From positions 1,945,436 to 2,009,435 of the forward strand of contig OX459100.1 of the NCBI GenBank assembly GCA_949775045.1: a stretch of DNA of 64,000 nucleotides, written 5' to 3'. This document shows, in pieces, positions 24,268 to 35,792 of the stretch (positions within the stretch are counted from its first letter, which is position 1; each line of letters opens with the position of its first letter). The DNA comes from Metridium senile. Lineage: Eukaryota; Cnidaria; Anthozoa; Actiniaria; Metridiidae. Made by a program: the position numbers and the translations under genes. The notes under the pieces are model-generated. The model ran no database searches. It was not told the origin of the DNA and was given only the letters and a program-made list of their open reading frames with translations.

Positions 24268-24425
24268 CGTCGATAGTAAAATCAGTATTTTAACTTCTCT
24301 AAACGTGTTTTTAGTTCTTTTTCTTCGTTTGAAATCGACCAAAGTCTTCACTCTCAACGATGGCTGAGTCACGTGGTCGATCAACTTGTCACGCAAGGGC
24401 CCACGCAAGGCAAACAACGTCTCGA
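24268..24425 (-). promoter_or_regulatory. DH1 leader exon and class A promoter
   Basis: On the minus strand a donor CG|GTAAGTGATTATC lies at 24268/24267. The presumed non-coding exon before it aligns with the regions upstream of DH2 and DH4. Further upstream are the shared motifs GAGTCACGTGG (about 24366-24376) and TTGTCACGCA (about 24387-24396). Shared spacing in three paralogues supports a core promoter. The transcription start is not determined. Confidence 0.6.
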
Positions 24426-24822
24426 ATAAGGAAGGGGGAGGGGTGGGTATAATCAGTATCGATGTATTGTATCAGAGCTCAAAAAAGATGGCATACGAAG
24501 CAAGTAAAATCAATCTAGAGAATTATTTCAGGAAATTATTTGAAGGGCTCGAGCTCCCGTTTCACTTTACTTCAATAATTCTCATTTTATTGTTATCAAT
24601 TCATTCCCTTGTATTTCTTCTCCTTCTCACCATATTTGTATATAATTAATCTTTACATATTTTCTTTTCTCAGTTCAAGATAATATTCCCTCATGATTAA
24701 TTAATACAAGTAAGTTTTCACTAATGGAAAATGTCAGAATGTTATTTTTATTTCCACTCCTTCTTTTCAGCAGAACAATGAATATCATTTAATTTATACA
24801 TGTTTTCTTTGATATATAGACA

Positions 24823-24978
24823 GAATTGCAATATATGTCAACCTTCTATTGTTCTTGACTGGCTAGCCTTGTGTTCAAGTTGAAACAGCAATGGCTTTTT
24901 CATATGTATGAGAGGTTAGCCAGTCAAGAAATAATAGGTATTCAAATTGGATGCCATATTTTGATTTGGTGTATGTGA
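24823..24978. mobile_element. MITE family M3, copy 2
   Basis: It shares ACCTTCTATTGTTCTTGACT and TAGCCAGTCAAGAA arms with copies 1 and 3. The left terminus is degraded. Confidence 0.7.
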
Positions 24979-25019
24979 AATCATATTCTACGTACACACA
25001 TAAAAACTGATTTTATATC

Positions 25020-25248
25020 AAACTCACAACACCTACTCTGAAACCTATAATGCTCTATCATTTTCTGTAGCTGCTGCCTCTCTTTGGAACACTTTGCATG
25101 TTGATCTCAGGAACATTTGAACAGCTACCGGCCTTCCTTCAAAAACAAGCTAAACACATTTCTATTTGACTTATTTGTGTTCATTTTTTTTTTTTGTTAT
25201 TTTTGTAATTAAGTGCACCGAGATTTAATGGGGCATGCTATATAAGAA

Positions 25249-25292
<44 letters not shown>
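25020..25292 (+). mobile_element. LINE 3' fragment between DH1 and DH2
   Basis: The plus strand reads SFSVAAASLWNTLHVDLRN, followed by stop codons and a 3' UTR ending in GGGGCATGCTATATAAG and a long (TTA)n tail (about 25252-25291). Truncated and dead. Confidence 0.7.
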
Positions 25293-25293
<1 letters not shown>

Positions 25294-25740
25294 TCTCTAT
25301 TCCCCTCTCCAGAAACCAGTGGGGCAAGTAGGACAATTAAGTTGGACACATGTGGAATGGGGAGCTTGTTTGGGTAGATGGTAACTACTGCTTGTAGGTA
25401 AGTAACATAATTATAATGGTTGTTCAAATATATTACGGCAAATGCATGTAATATGAAAGGTAATACAATGATATGAATAACCAAAATGTGAAAGCCAACA
25501 CGAAGTAGTTACTGCTACCCAAACAATAGATCCAAATCTCCTAATAGTTTCTGGAGACTCATTCCTGGCAATTAACGCCTAGCCTGTTTTATTCATAACT
25601 GTCCAGAAAGTTATATTTCTCCAAATAAAAATAATGTACAACTGTCATTTTGCAGTCTATTTCTTATTTCAAGTTATTTGAAAGATTTGCTTTGAATATA
25701 ACTAATGTTATACTTATTTTAATTATTACCATGTCCAGGT

Positions 25741-26949
25741 CTATTTCCCAAGCAAGTCTTTCAGTGTAGTAAACCCATATCTCTGGGGAGCACGTGTTTC
25801 TTTCACATCTTTTCCCTGGATCTTCCCATCGACAAGGTACTCTTTCTTCATTACGCCTTGTGCCCATATTATTAATTTGTCCATATAAGGAGTTTTCACG
25901 TCCATAATTTCAGCAATCCCTCTTTGGACAACTAAACCATAAGGAATATCCTCCGTCAGGTAACGATATTTAAAGTTAGGTACCCACTTGCCATTGTCTG
26001 TCTGTATCATTGGATGTGTCAGACCATTGTAAGCGGTGTTAGTTGTGATAACAGTAAATAGGTTAGTTTTGTCTTGAATGTCGTTTGAGTAATTTCTCTT
26101 AAACCATTCACAGAGATCTTCAACACTCGAGAAATCTAGATGAGGATGTTTGTCTTTGATGGCTTGAACAACGGATAACTTTTCTGTGATGAGCATGCTC
26201 AGCATTTTTGCACACTCCTCACTAATACCCTGGTAGAACAAAGGTTTCTCATCAAGTGGTTTACCGTCCCAGGTAGCCCAGCGGTCATGCAGAATACATG
26301 GATGAACGTAATTGGGGCCAGCTAATGTACTTGCAATCAGCTCTCCTTTGAGCACTACTTCAGGCTTGTCACCAAGCAATCCCTGCAAGATGTCACCGAG
26401 GTCTCTCTTGGGAGGAATGGACCCAACTCGTTGTGCTGTTACTAGTGTCTCTTTGGTACCCTGTACATCAACTGCGGAGCCAAACTCAGTTATACGTGTA
26501 GCCCATGGCAATGTCTCAAAGTTCATGACTGAACACTGCCTGGCAATGTCGCCTAGGATACCATACACTTGAAACTCAAACCCTGGCTGTCCAGGCAGAC
26601 CAACCAGTATCATACCTGGCTCAATGTATGGTTTGATGGCATGCAAGTACTGCTCATGCGCAAAGGCTGGCATGACAAAGGCTATGACGTCACATCCTGG
26701 TATAGCTTGTTCTGGTTGCTTGGTTACCAGTTTTGGTTTGGTCTTGAGCTGTGAGTAAACCTTCTCATCTCGGTAAAGACTGACAGTAAAGTCTCCTTTG
26801 TCAAGCGAGTCAGACCAACGTTGTGCTTCATCTTGGAACAAAGTAAGAACACGGACCTCAGTGTTGGGTTGAGATGAAGCAATGCCTGACCACGCTTGCG
26901 CGCCATTACCACCACCACAGATCACTAAAACCGTGGGCTTAGATGACAT
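25741..26949 (-). CDS. Opine dehydrogenase paralogue 2 (DH2), intact
   Basis: One exon of 402 codons, same length as DH1. Residues 1 to about 128 are almost identical to DH1, including the Rossmann loop GGGNGA and the AFAHEQY block. The middle, from about 130 to 270, differs (for example YGILGDIARQCSVMNFETLP), and the C-terminal 30 residues are again the same. The conserved His in YVHPCIL and the Arg/Asp pair in KYRYLTEDIP are present, so it should be active. The ATG at 26949 follows an acceptor TTAACAG. The leader exon probably ends at 27536, leaving a 5' UTR intron that contains the palindrome at 26985-27140. The C-terminal region is closest to the broken DH3 (TPYMDxLxIWAQGVMKKEYL), suggesting they are recent sisters there. 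Confidence 0.93.
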   Translation of the reverse strand: MSSKPTVLVICGGGNGAQAWSGIASSQPNTEVRVLTLFQDEAQRWSDSLDKGDFTVSLYRDEKVYSQLKTKPKLVTKQPEQAIPGCDVIAFVMPAFAHEQYLHAIKPYIEPGMILVGLPGQPGFEFQVYGILGDIARQCSVMNFETLPWATRITEFGSAVDVQGTKETLVTAQRVGSIPPKRDLGDILQGLLGDKPEVVLKGELIASTLAGPNYVHPCILHDRWATWDGKPLDEKPLFYQGISEECAKMLSMLITEKLSVVQAIKDKHPHLDFSSVEDLCEWFKRNYSNDIQDKTNLFTVITTNTAYNGLTHPMIQTDNGKWVPNFKYRYLTEDIPYGLVVQRGIAEIMDVKTPYMDKLIIWAQGVMKKEYLVDGKIQGKDVKETRAPQRYGFTTLKDLLGK

Positions 26950-26984
26950 TTCTGTTAATCAAAAACAGGTATGGATGAGCTCAC

Positions 26985-27140
26985 GTTTCTATAGCTGTTA
27001 TTACAGTTATATGCAAATGATTTTGAACAATGGGTTGAAGTCGAGGCTTTCGGGCGAAAAAAATAGGTTTGCCCGAAAGCCTCGATTTGAATCCATTGTT
27101 TGAAATCATTTGCATATAACTGTAATAACAGCTATTGTTT
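26985..27140. repeat. Near-perfect palindrome in the DH2 5' UTR intron
   Basis: The arms (ATAGCTGTTATTACAGTTAT and complement) meet around GCCTCGACTTC and a short GAAAAAAATAG loop near 27057-27067. It has inserted in DH2 only, with no counterpart in the DH1 or DH4 introns. Confidence 0.8.
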
Positions 27141-27535
27141 AACTCTATTATATTCAAAGTGGACCAATCATGGGATCCCTGTGGATATGAAGTGTCACAA
27201 TTGCCACCAGCTCAAGGTGTTTAAGTCAATTGTTGGAGGTGTGACGTACCCTTGAGTACAAGTAGCTCCGCAGGAATGCAAATCGATTTCTCCTGATTGC
27301 AGCCGATTTCTATCATGTGATGACAAAAACAAATCAAACAAATGTACAGTCTTATGTCTCGCTTTCTTGTCATATTTCACTATCTTACATGTTATCTTTC
27401 TCGTAAGAATCACAATAAATGGCGAACAATTTAATAGCAGCTGCAATGTACACGCTCACATAACATAACAATCTGTCATTCACTCCGTCCTTGTTGACCA
27501 CTTTAAATAGTAAAAAGACAAAGGTTATCTCTTAC

Positions 27536-27700
27536 CTTCGCTAGTAAACTCAGTATCTTAACTTTTCTAAACGATGTAAGAGTTGTATAGTTGTTTAAAA
27601 GTCGAGAGTTGAAGAATCTTTCCGACCCTCACCGACGGCTGAATCACGTGATCAATCGAATTGTCACGCAATACAAACGTCTGTGATAGGAAGAACAAGG
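27536..27700 (-). promoter_or_regulatory. DH2 leader exon and class A promoter
   Basis: The donor GAAG|GTAAGAG lies at 27536/27535. Upstream are GAATCACGTGATC (about 27641-27653), TTGTCACGCA (about 27660-27669) and GTCTGTGATAGGAAG. All recur upstream of DH4, and the first two upstream of DH1. Confidence 0.6.
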
Positions 27701-28005
27701 GGTGGAGGGGAGGGGAGGGGTGAAAAGGAAGGAAAGGATTTATAGAGGGGAGGTAAAACAATCAATGTAAACCAACAATGATATTTTGCCACTGTCAAGT
27801 AAAGTACATTATTTAAAGTACTCCCATTTTATTTCACTTTATTATCATTTCATTGTTATCATTTCCTTTCGTAGTGCTCCTTCTCCTTCTTCCATGTTTG
27901 TATTCGTCTTTTTATATATGTTCCCGTCGATTGCTTTAATATCAAACTTAAGATCAAATTCAATGTTCATCTATATGCATGATGTCTATTAATTTTTAAA
28001 TGGCA

Positions 28006-28502
28006 AATTTTCTTTAAGATTTCAAGGACCAATAATTTGGAATAGCATAAATATTTCTGTTCGATCAAAATCCAAATCCATCTTTAAAACTATGTTCATC
28101 TCTAATGTCCTTAAAGATTATTAAACTGATTCACCCTTTATATTTATATTTATATTCACCTTTATATTTACCTTTAAACTGTCTTTTGTATGTTGTACGT
28201 ATTTTGTATTTTTTTGTTTCTTTTTTCCTTTAATCCATTATATTCTATGTTATCATACCTTTTTCTTGTCATCTGATCACACAATGCCTCAAATTCTATG
28301 TAAGGCTGTCTGACTAGTTTAACGTAAGTTATTTTAGACAGCCTCCACCCCTCTACTTAGGAATAACAAAGATAAATTAAATTTATAATAAAATACAGAT
28401 ATATGTAAATAACAATTAAGTTTTTTAATATTTTTTTCTCTATATGTAAATATTATATTTGTATTGTTATTTATATGTAAGTATTGCTATAATGTGTGGG
28501 TG

Positions 28503-28533
<31 letters not shown>

Positions 28534-28535
28534 TT
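28006..28535 (+). mobile_element. LINE 3' fragment between DH2 and DH3
   Basis: The plus strand encodes FQGPIIWNSINISVRSK, then KTMFISNVLKDY and stop, the usual end of LINE ORF2. A 3' UTR follows, ending in a (TTGAC)n run at about 28510-28532. Confidence 0.65.
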
Positions 28536-28891
28536 ACAAATGGGGTCTGTCGGAATTATATTTATATTACGACTGATGTTTTTCGCTTTATAGAAAAAGG
28601 AACATAGCTTAGAAATGTTTCTTCTTAATATTAAAAGATATTCTACCAATATATTGCACACACAAAAAAATTATTTTATATATTAAACTAACAACACTTA
28701 CTCTTTAAAACCCCAGTCTTCATAACGGCACCAAGAAAGTTATATTTGCAGTATCTATCGTCACCAAAGAACACAGCAAAATCAGAATTTATAACCTTTA
28801 TTTTGTACTCTAACTAATTCCCATTTTAAATTATTTTAAACACTTGCTCTATATTGTAAATGCTATAGATTTAATACAACAATGTCCGGCT

Positions 28892-30923
28892 CTATTCTCG
28901 AGCTCCTAGCAAGTCTTTCAGTGTAGTAAACCCATATCTCTGGGGTGCACGTGTTTCTTTCACATCTTTTCCCTGGATCTTCCCATCGACAAGGTATTCT
29001 TTCTTCATAACGCCTTGTGCCCATATTAGTAGTGTGTCCATATAAGGAGTCTTAACTCCCATTATTTCAGCAATACCTCTCTGGACCACTAATCCATAAG
29101 GAATATCCTCAGTCATGTAACGATGTTTGAAATTAGGTAACCACTTGCCATCGTCTGTCTGTACCATAGGATGTGTCAGACCTTTGTACACCCTGTTGGT
29201 TCTGATGGCTTGGTAGAGAGCAATCTCGAGCCCAGCGTCACGTCTGGCTTTTTGTCAGCGGTCTTATGGCGCCCGACATTAGACTCTGGGGGAACGGAAT
29301 TTTCAGCTCCGATTTTGGAGTTCCGGTTTCTATTGCGCATGCTTAGTTAATATTATAATGATCTGTGGGTTTGGGCATCCTGTGTTACTTAGTACGTTAA
29401 TGACATTCAAAATATTATTGACCTAGTAGCATTTTAAATATTTTCTAAGCCAAAATATAAACATTTTCCTCACTAATGAAACATTTAAAGTTTAGGAAGG
29501 TTTTTTAACGGCCATCAGGGTTTATATAATGATATAAAAACGCGTCTAAATCTCCTTCAATTCAGATCACTTTAGCCGTCGATTTATTTATAGTTTCCAA
29601 CGGTTATTAGTTTGCTTTCGTGGTACGATTGACCTTTAGTAAATAACTGGATGTCAGAGGAGTATTTTGTGTGTATTGGTGTATTCTAATTTGCTTCGCG
29701 ACTCGATAATCATCGCTTAACTTAGGATAACTTAGCGGCGATACAATATCTTTTCGCTTCGCGACTCGTATATTTCATAAACGACGATATTTAATATTCT
29801 ATCTAGTATTAAAGAACCGTTGACGTCGTATTACATGTAATCGCAAAATTTACATTTTGAATGTACATTTGTTTACATGATGGACCAATCAGAGATTTTA
29901 CTTCGTCTGTTTCCGGTCTGACCATTGTATTTTCAAGGGCCAATCAGCATAAGCAGAGAATTCCGGTCCCCCAGAGTCTTACGTTACTCGGCTGGCCAAG
30001 AGGAACGAAGGCTCGGGGTTCGAGATTGGGTAGAGAGTACTCTTATCCTCAATGTCATTAGGGTAGCTTCTTTTAAACCAATCAAAGAGATCTTCAACGC
30101 TGGAGAAATCTAGATGAGGGCGCTGGTCTTTGATGGCTTGAGCAATGGCGAGCTTTTCCTTGATAAATACATTCAGCATTTTTGCGCACTCCTCACTAAT
30201 ACCCTGGTGAAACAAAGGTTTTTCATCAAGTGGTTTACCGTCCCAGCCAGCCCAGCAGTCATGTAGTACACATGTATGGACATAATTAAGGCCAGCTAAC
30301 GTACTCGCGATCAACTCTCCTTTGAGCACAACTTTAGGCTTGTCACCAAGCAATCCCTGCAAGATGTCACCAAGATCTCCTTTAGGAGGAATGGACTCGA
30401 CTCTTTGTGCTGTCGCAAGGGACTCTTTAGTTCCCAGTACATCAACCGCGCGGCCATATTCGGTGATACGCGTTGCCCATGGCAATATCTCAGAGTTTAT
30501 GACTGAGCACTGCCTCACTGCATCACCTAGGATATCAAACACTTGAAACTCAAATCCTGGCTGTCCAGGAAGACCAACCAGTATCATTCCTGGCTCAATG
30601 TATGGTTTGATGGCATGCAAGTACTGCTCATGCGCAAAGGCTGGCACGACAAAGGCTATGACGTCACACCCTGGAATAGCTTGTTCCGGTTGCTTGGTTA
30701 CCAGTTTTGGTTTGGTCTTGAGCTGTGAGTAAACCTTCTCATCTCGGTAAAGACTGACAGTAAAGTCTCCCTTGTCAAGCGAGTCTGACCAGCGTTGTGC
30801 TTCATCTTGGAACAAAGTAAGAACACGGACCTCAGTGTCGGGTTGAGAAGAAGCGATACCAGACAACGCATGGGCCCCATTACCACCGCCGCAGATCACT
30901 AGCTTTGTGAGCTCTGAAGTCAT
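28892..30923 (-). pseudogene. Opine dehydrogenase paralogue 3 (DH3), split by a transposon
   Basis: The N-terminal part (30923 to 30029) and C-terminal part (29220 to 28892) are both open and both typical of the family: GGGNGAH, AFAHEQY, YVHTCVL in place of the usual HPCIL, then GLTHPM, HRYMTEDIP and the RYGFTTL end. Between them sits an 808-bp element (29221-30028) with a 9-bp target duplication. Without the insert and one duplication the frame totals 405 codons including the stop. So the gene was open when hit, and the insertion is the only clear disabling change. In the current sequence translation would stop shortly after entering the element. The substitution of Pro by Thr next to the catalytic-type His is unusual. 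The start used is ATG at 30923 (MTSELTKLVIC), just after the acceptor-like ATTATAG. Confidence 0.85.
29221..30028. mobile_element. MULE-like non-autonomous transposon, copy B, inserted in DH3
   Basis: The ends CAATCTCGAGCCC and GGGTTCGAGATTG are inverted. Exact direct duplications GGTAGAGAG flank it at 29212-29220 and 30029-30037. The interior is collinear with copy A at 2626-3445, with scattered differences and no coding capacity. A 9-bp duplication points to the Mutator group; Merlin-type elements are an alternative. Confidence 0.93.
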
Positions 30924-31740
30924 GTCTATAATCCTAATTGAAAGAACAACATTAATGGTGACAGATGCGCGCACGTTACTTTCACCCTTACAACTACGTA
31001 CCCTTCCTTTTAATGTAAATTATTATCAATTGTTAAACAATCTAACATTAATTGAACTAGTAACTATGTGTCTACTAAACAGCGAAACAAGACGATAAGC
31101 TTCTGGATGTCAGTGTACTTTCACTCATAACGATCTCGTGAGACGGGAGCATTGAATTACCGAGATCAGCCACATTGGTTCTCTATCAAACCATTCAGCG
31201 TCACATTTACATTCCTGTTGGTTTTCTATTTCTGATCACTACTGAATAAGAAGGCCCCCCATAATTCCTCTACAGACAAATTCACTTACCAAAAAAAGGA
31301 TTTGAACTCTTGATGCTGGCGTTCGATCGAGTGTTTGAACCCCGGGTTTGAACTGTAAAGTGATCGGATCAACTGGGTGTTATAAGTGACACGATTGATA
31401 TCGGGTCACGCTATTTTGTGTCTGCACAATGATCGTTTACATGCAGTGATTACAAGAACGCACTGGTTGTTGGTGTATAAATAAGTAATAATAGGTAATT
31501 GTTAATTAATATCATATTGCCATTAATATTCTGAGTCAGGTTATTTGACCTCAGTCGTAATCGCCTGACACGCAACGATTTTCCGCAACGATTCTTCGCG
31601 ATACGCCGTTGCGCAAAAAAATTGATGCGTGTGACATGCCACGTACGCAGATGTTCGGATACGGCAATACGTTGCGAGTTTTTGATTCAACTTCAAAAAT
31701 AAAGATGACATTAAAGTACTAGGAATGGATAAAATTCACC

Positions 31741-31993
31741 AAAGGTGTTTCGATACAGTTTTTTTTACCCCTACCAGTGCAAAACAAACGGCTAAATAGG
31801 ACTTTACTGAAGTCGTAGCCGTAACATGCATAAATTACAACCGATTACCATGACACACCCACCACATAAACTTCAAACCTTTAGCAACTAGCTGCCGTAA
31901 AATCGTTTGGCTACGACTTCAGTAAAGTGCTTTTTTAGCCGTTTGTTTTGCACTGGTAGGGGTAAAAAAAAAAACTGTATCGAAACACCTTAA
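31741..31993. repeat. Fold-back element upstream of DH3
   Basis: The arms AAGGTGTTTCGATACAG and complement extend inward through ACTTTACTGAAGTCGTAGCC, about 110 bp each. The loop contains ACCGATTACC. Confidence 0.8.
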
Positions 31994-32368
31994 GTTCGTA
32001 TTTGATATTGAAACATCGTAACCTAAAAATTTCTTCAGTTTTCGCCCGAAAACATCACATAAATCGAAGAAATTGATCGTAACTAAGACGCCATTTTGAG
32101 TCGCCATATTGAAATCGGAGATGTATATTTAGTTACAAGCACGCGTATCAAGGGGGGAGATTCGTGTTGCCAAGCTCTAATTAACGCGCAGTAACACGAT
32201 CTATCAGCAGTTTACATTAGTTTTAATACTAGTTATTTTCTATTGTAACTTCTAAATTTAGATAATTCCTAAGTAAATATACTAAAATCATCAAAACCTT
32301 TCAGTTTTAGGACATTGTCAGTATTAGAAAGTTGAGAATTATATTCAATCATTATACCATTTCTACCC

Positions 32369-32664
32369 GGGGGGGGGGGGGGGGGGGGCTCCCTTAAAAA
32401 ATGGATAGGGGTGCTCGACGGACGGTTTTGAAAAGGTACGCATAAATTAACTCAGATACTGATTTCAGACCCTAAAAGGTAGGACCACATTTAACATATT
32501 TTTGATATGTATAATCTAAAGTTCGAAAACTGACCCTGAAAGGTATGGTGCCAGTTCGAGACCCTAAAAGGTACGCGAGGGTCTTGTTTTTTACGACCCT
32601 AAAAGGTATGTCGAGCACTCCTAACCATTTTCTAAGGGAGTCCCCCCCCCCCCCCCCCCCCCCC
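32369..32664. mobile_element. Fold-back element capped by G20 / C23 homopolymers
   Basis: The left end is a run of 20 G (32369-32388) followed by CTCCCTTAAAAAATGG and GTGCTCGAC. The right end is the mirror, GTCGAGCAC ... CCATTTTCTAAGGGAGT followed by 23 C (32642-32664). The interior contains at least four GACCCTAAAAGGTA-like words. A truncated relative lies at 58995-59150. Confidence 0.8.
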
Positions 32665-32764
32665 ATTTTTACATCATAAACGAGAAAATACTGTTGATCT
32701 TTACTCTTGAAAGAATCTCAAATTATTATATCTTCTAATAACCACTAATAATATATTTTAGCCA

Positions 32765-33322
32765 TTATTCTCCCAGCAAGTCTTTCAGTGTAGTAAACCC
32801 ATATCTCTGGGGAGCACGTGTTTCTTTCACATCTTTTCCCTGGATCTTCCCATCGACAAGGTACTCTTTCTTCAAGATATCTTGGGACCATTTCAACACC
32901 TTATCCATGTTAGGAGTGGGTACACCGGCTATTTCAGCCACGCCCCTGGTCACTACAAACCCACAAGGAACATCTTCTATCATGTATCGATAGTTGAAGT
33001 TAGGTACCCACTTGCCATCGTCTGTCTGTACCATAGGATGTGTCAGGCCTTTGTACGCCCTGTTGGTTGTGATGGCTTTGAAGAGACTGCTCTTATCCTC
33101 AATGTCATTAGCATAACATCGTTTGTACCAGTCAAAGGTATGGGTGATTCTTGACAAATCTGTAGGAATATGAGATACAGATGAAGATGATGGTAATGAT
33201 CGTGGTGATGATTATGGTGGTGGTGGTGATGATAATGGTTGTGATGATGATGATGAAGATGATGATGTTGGTGGTGGTGGTGATTATGATGATTATGGTG
33301 GTGGTGGTGGTGGTGATGGTGG

Positions 33323-33353
<31 letters not shown>

Positions 33354-34777
33354 GGTGGTGATTATGATGATTATGGTGGTGGTGATGATGATAATGGTGG
33401 TGGTGGTGATGGTGGTGGTGGTGATGATGATGAAGATGATGATGATGTTGGTGGTGGTGGTGATTATGATGATGATGATGGTGGTGATGATGGTGATGAT
33501 CATGGTTATAACGATGATGATGAAGAGAAGAAAATAATGACACAAATAACAATCTTCATAATAACACCTCCATCAACAACATAATAATCATAATCACCAT
33601 CATTATTGTCATCACCACCACATTCATCATTATCAACATCATCATTGTCTAAATTTGTGGTTATCGTTCTGGGCCTGGTTGTTCAAAGCCCGATTTATGC
33701 TTATCTTTGGTTAACTCTTAAAGAAACCTATACCGTTAATCCAGGCTTAGCAGTAATCGGGCTTTGAAAAACCCGGGCCCTGTAGGTAATGTTATTACAT
33801 TTATACCAATCATCATCACTGTCATCATCATCATTGCCATCATCATCATCATCATCACCATCATCATCGTCATCACCGTCATCATCATCATCACTGTCAT
33901 CATCACCACCATCATCCTTGATAATCATCACAATCAAATCATCATTACGAATTCCTTCCATACCTGTGTTAGGACTTGCCTCTGTAATGGCTTTCACAAT
34001 AGCAAGCTTTTCATCAGAGCAAGCACTAAGTGTAGCAGCACCCTGTTCACTGATACCCTGATAAAACAAAGGTTTCTCATCAACAGGTTTACCATCCCAG
34101 TCTTCCCATCTATCTTGTAGAATACATGGATGTAGATAGCCACCACTAGACAGTGTAATACTAATAAGATCACCTTTGATATTGAGGACTGGTTTTTCTC
34201 CCATCAGATGCTGTACAATAGTGTGGGGGTCTTTCTTGGGAGGTACTGACCCCACCCTAACAGAACCATTTAAAGACTCTTTAGTACCAAGAACTTCAAC
34301 AGCACGCCCATATTCAGTGATACGTGTTGCCCATGGCAATGTCTCAAAGTTCATGACTGAGCACTGCCTTGCACTGTCGCCTAGGGTACTAAACACCTGA
34401 AATTCAAATCCTGGCTGTCCAGGAAGACCAACCAGTATCATTCCTGGCTCAATGTATGGTTTGATGGCATGCAAGTACTGCTCATGTGCAAAGGCTGGCA
34501 TGACAAAGGCTATGACATCACATCCTGGTATAGCTTGTTCTGGTTGCTTGGTTACCAGTTTTGGTTTGGTCTTGAGCTGTGAGTAAACCTTCTCATCTCG
34601 GTAAAGACTGACAGTAAAGTCTCCCTTGTCAAGCGAGTCTGACCAGTGTTGTGCTTCATCTTGGAACATGGTAAGAACACGGACATCAGTGTCAGGTTGA
34701 GATGAAGCGATACCAGACCACGCCTGCGCGCCATTACCACCACCACAGATTACTAAAACCGTGGGCTTGGATGCCAT
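32765..34777 (-). CDS. Opine dehydrogenase paralogue 4 (DH4), intact, two coding exons
   Basis: Exon A 34777-33964 (814 nt) and exon B 33159-32765 (395 nt) join in phase to give 402 codons, exactly the length of DH1 and DH2. The donor is ACACAG|GTATGG and the acceptor TTCCTACAG|ATTTG; the junction restores ASPNTDLSRITHTFDW, which matches the uninterrupted DH5. The N-terminal half is nearly identical to the other copies. The middle (STLGDSARQCSVM, SVPPKKDPHTIVQHLMGEKP) is distinct. YLHPCIL and NYRYMIEDVP supply the expected active-site residues. The 800-bp intron is mostly CAT/CAC microsatellite plus a small MITE and exists in no other paralogue. A 5' UTR acceptor (AATTGGCAG) precedes ATG 34777. 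The leader exon ends at 35793. Confidence 0.92.
33180..33535. repeat. CAT/CAC microsatellite inside the DH4 intron
   Basis: Nearly pure GATGAT/GGTGGT trinucleotides, with a second patch at about 33795-33945. The His-rich and Met/Val-rich reading frames across it are artefacts of the repeat. Confidence 0.92.
33672..33782. mobile_element. Small MITE inside the DH4 intron
   Basis: The ends GGGCCTGGTTGTTCAAAGCC and GGCTTTGAAAAACCCGGGCC are inverted across about 110 bp, with GGTTAACTC and CCGTTAATCC inside. Its presence shows the intron has collected at least one transposon. Confidence 0.75.
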
Positions 34778-35792
34778 TTCTGCCAATTAAAGACAGAAAG
34801 GGATTAATTCTCTTTGAATAATTTCTGTTCTTATTTTGATTACATCAAAACCTTAATTTTCTATCGTACCCCCCTCCCCTCTGTCATACCCCTTCCTCCT
34901 TGAAAAATATTGGGCTATCTAAGAAGTCCCGCTGTGGGATCCCTGTGGATATGAAGTGTTGCAACTGGGTGTTAAAGTCAATGATAATCACTCCACATTA
35001 GGTGTTAATACCATTAAATAACAATTAAGTAATCACCAATTTTAATCACACAAGAAGTATTTATTGTATTGTATTTCAATATAAGTTTTGACTCATATCG
35101 TACAAGCTAGCATTGCTTTTTTCGCTGTGGTATGAATAATTCACAAACCCACACAAAGAAAGATAATTGTAAAGCCTATATATTCACGATTTATAAATCA
35201 TCGTCTCTATGCCAAAGTTACAAACATTGATGCTCGAACTTCAAATCAGGAAATATTTATTGGAAAATAGTTAAAAGAAACACCTTAATGAACGTGACAT
35301 TTCTTATATTGTCGAGACTTTGGAAATTAGACAATTTAATTTAAGCCTGGCTGTTTCTACATAGAGTATATAGATCCATGCAATGGAAATGAATTGCTGG
35401 ACTATATGAATAACTGTGGTGATCTAGGTTACTATAGTATTCGTACATCTCTGCACAACTATGGAAACTGGATTATGTGTGACAATTTTAAAAGTGATCT
35501 AAATCCCTAGAGTATTCGTGCATGCAGCTCTGCACGACTATGGAAATCGAGTTCCAGTCATGATTGCAGCCGATTCCTATATGATGGCAAAACAAAAACA
35601 AATGTACAGTCTTTTGTGCCTCGATTCTGTTTCTATTTGAAGATCTTATTATGTGTCCTGTCACCCCCTTTCAAAATGGCGAGCTTATGCAGGCGTCTGA
35701 AATGTACATATTTACATAAAATAAGAATTTGTCATCCATTCCAGCCCTCGTTGACGACTTTAAAGTGTAAAAACACAGCTTTTATCACTTAC

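Noticed and set aside
33043..33552. Long His-rich, Thr/Ile-rich and Met/Val-rich frames
   Set aside because: CAT/CAC microsatellite inside the DH4 intron; all three frames are open because of composition.
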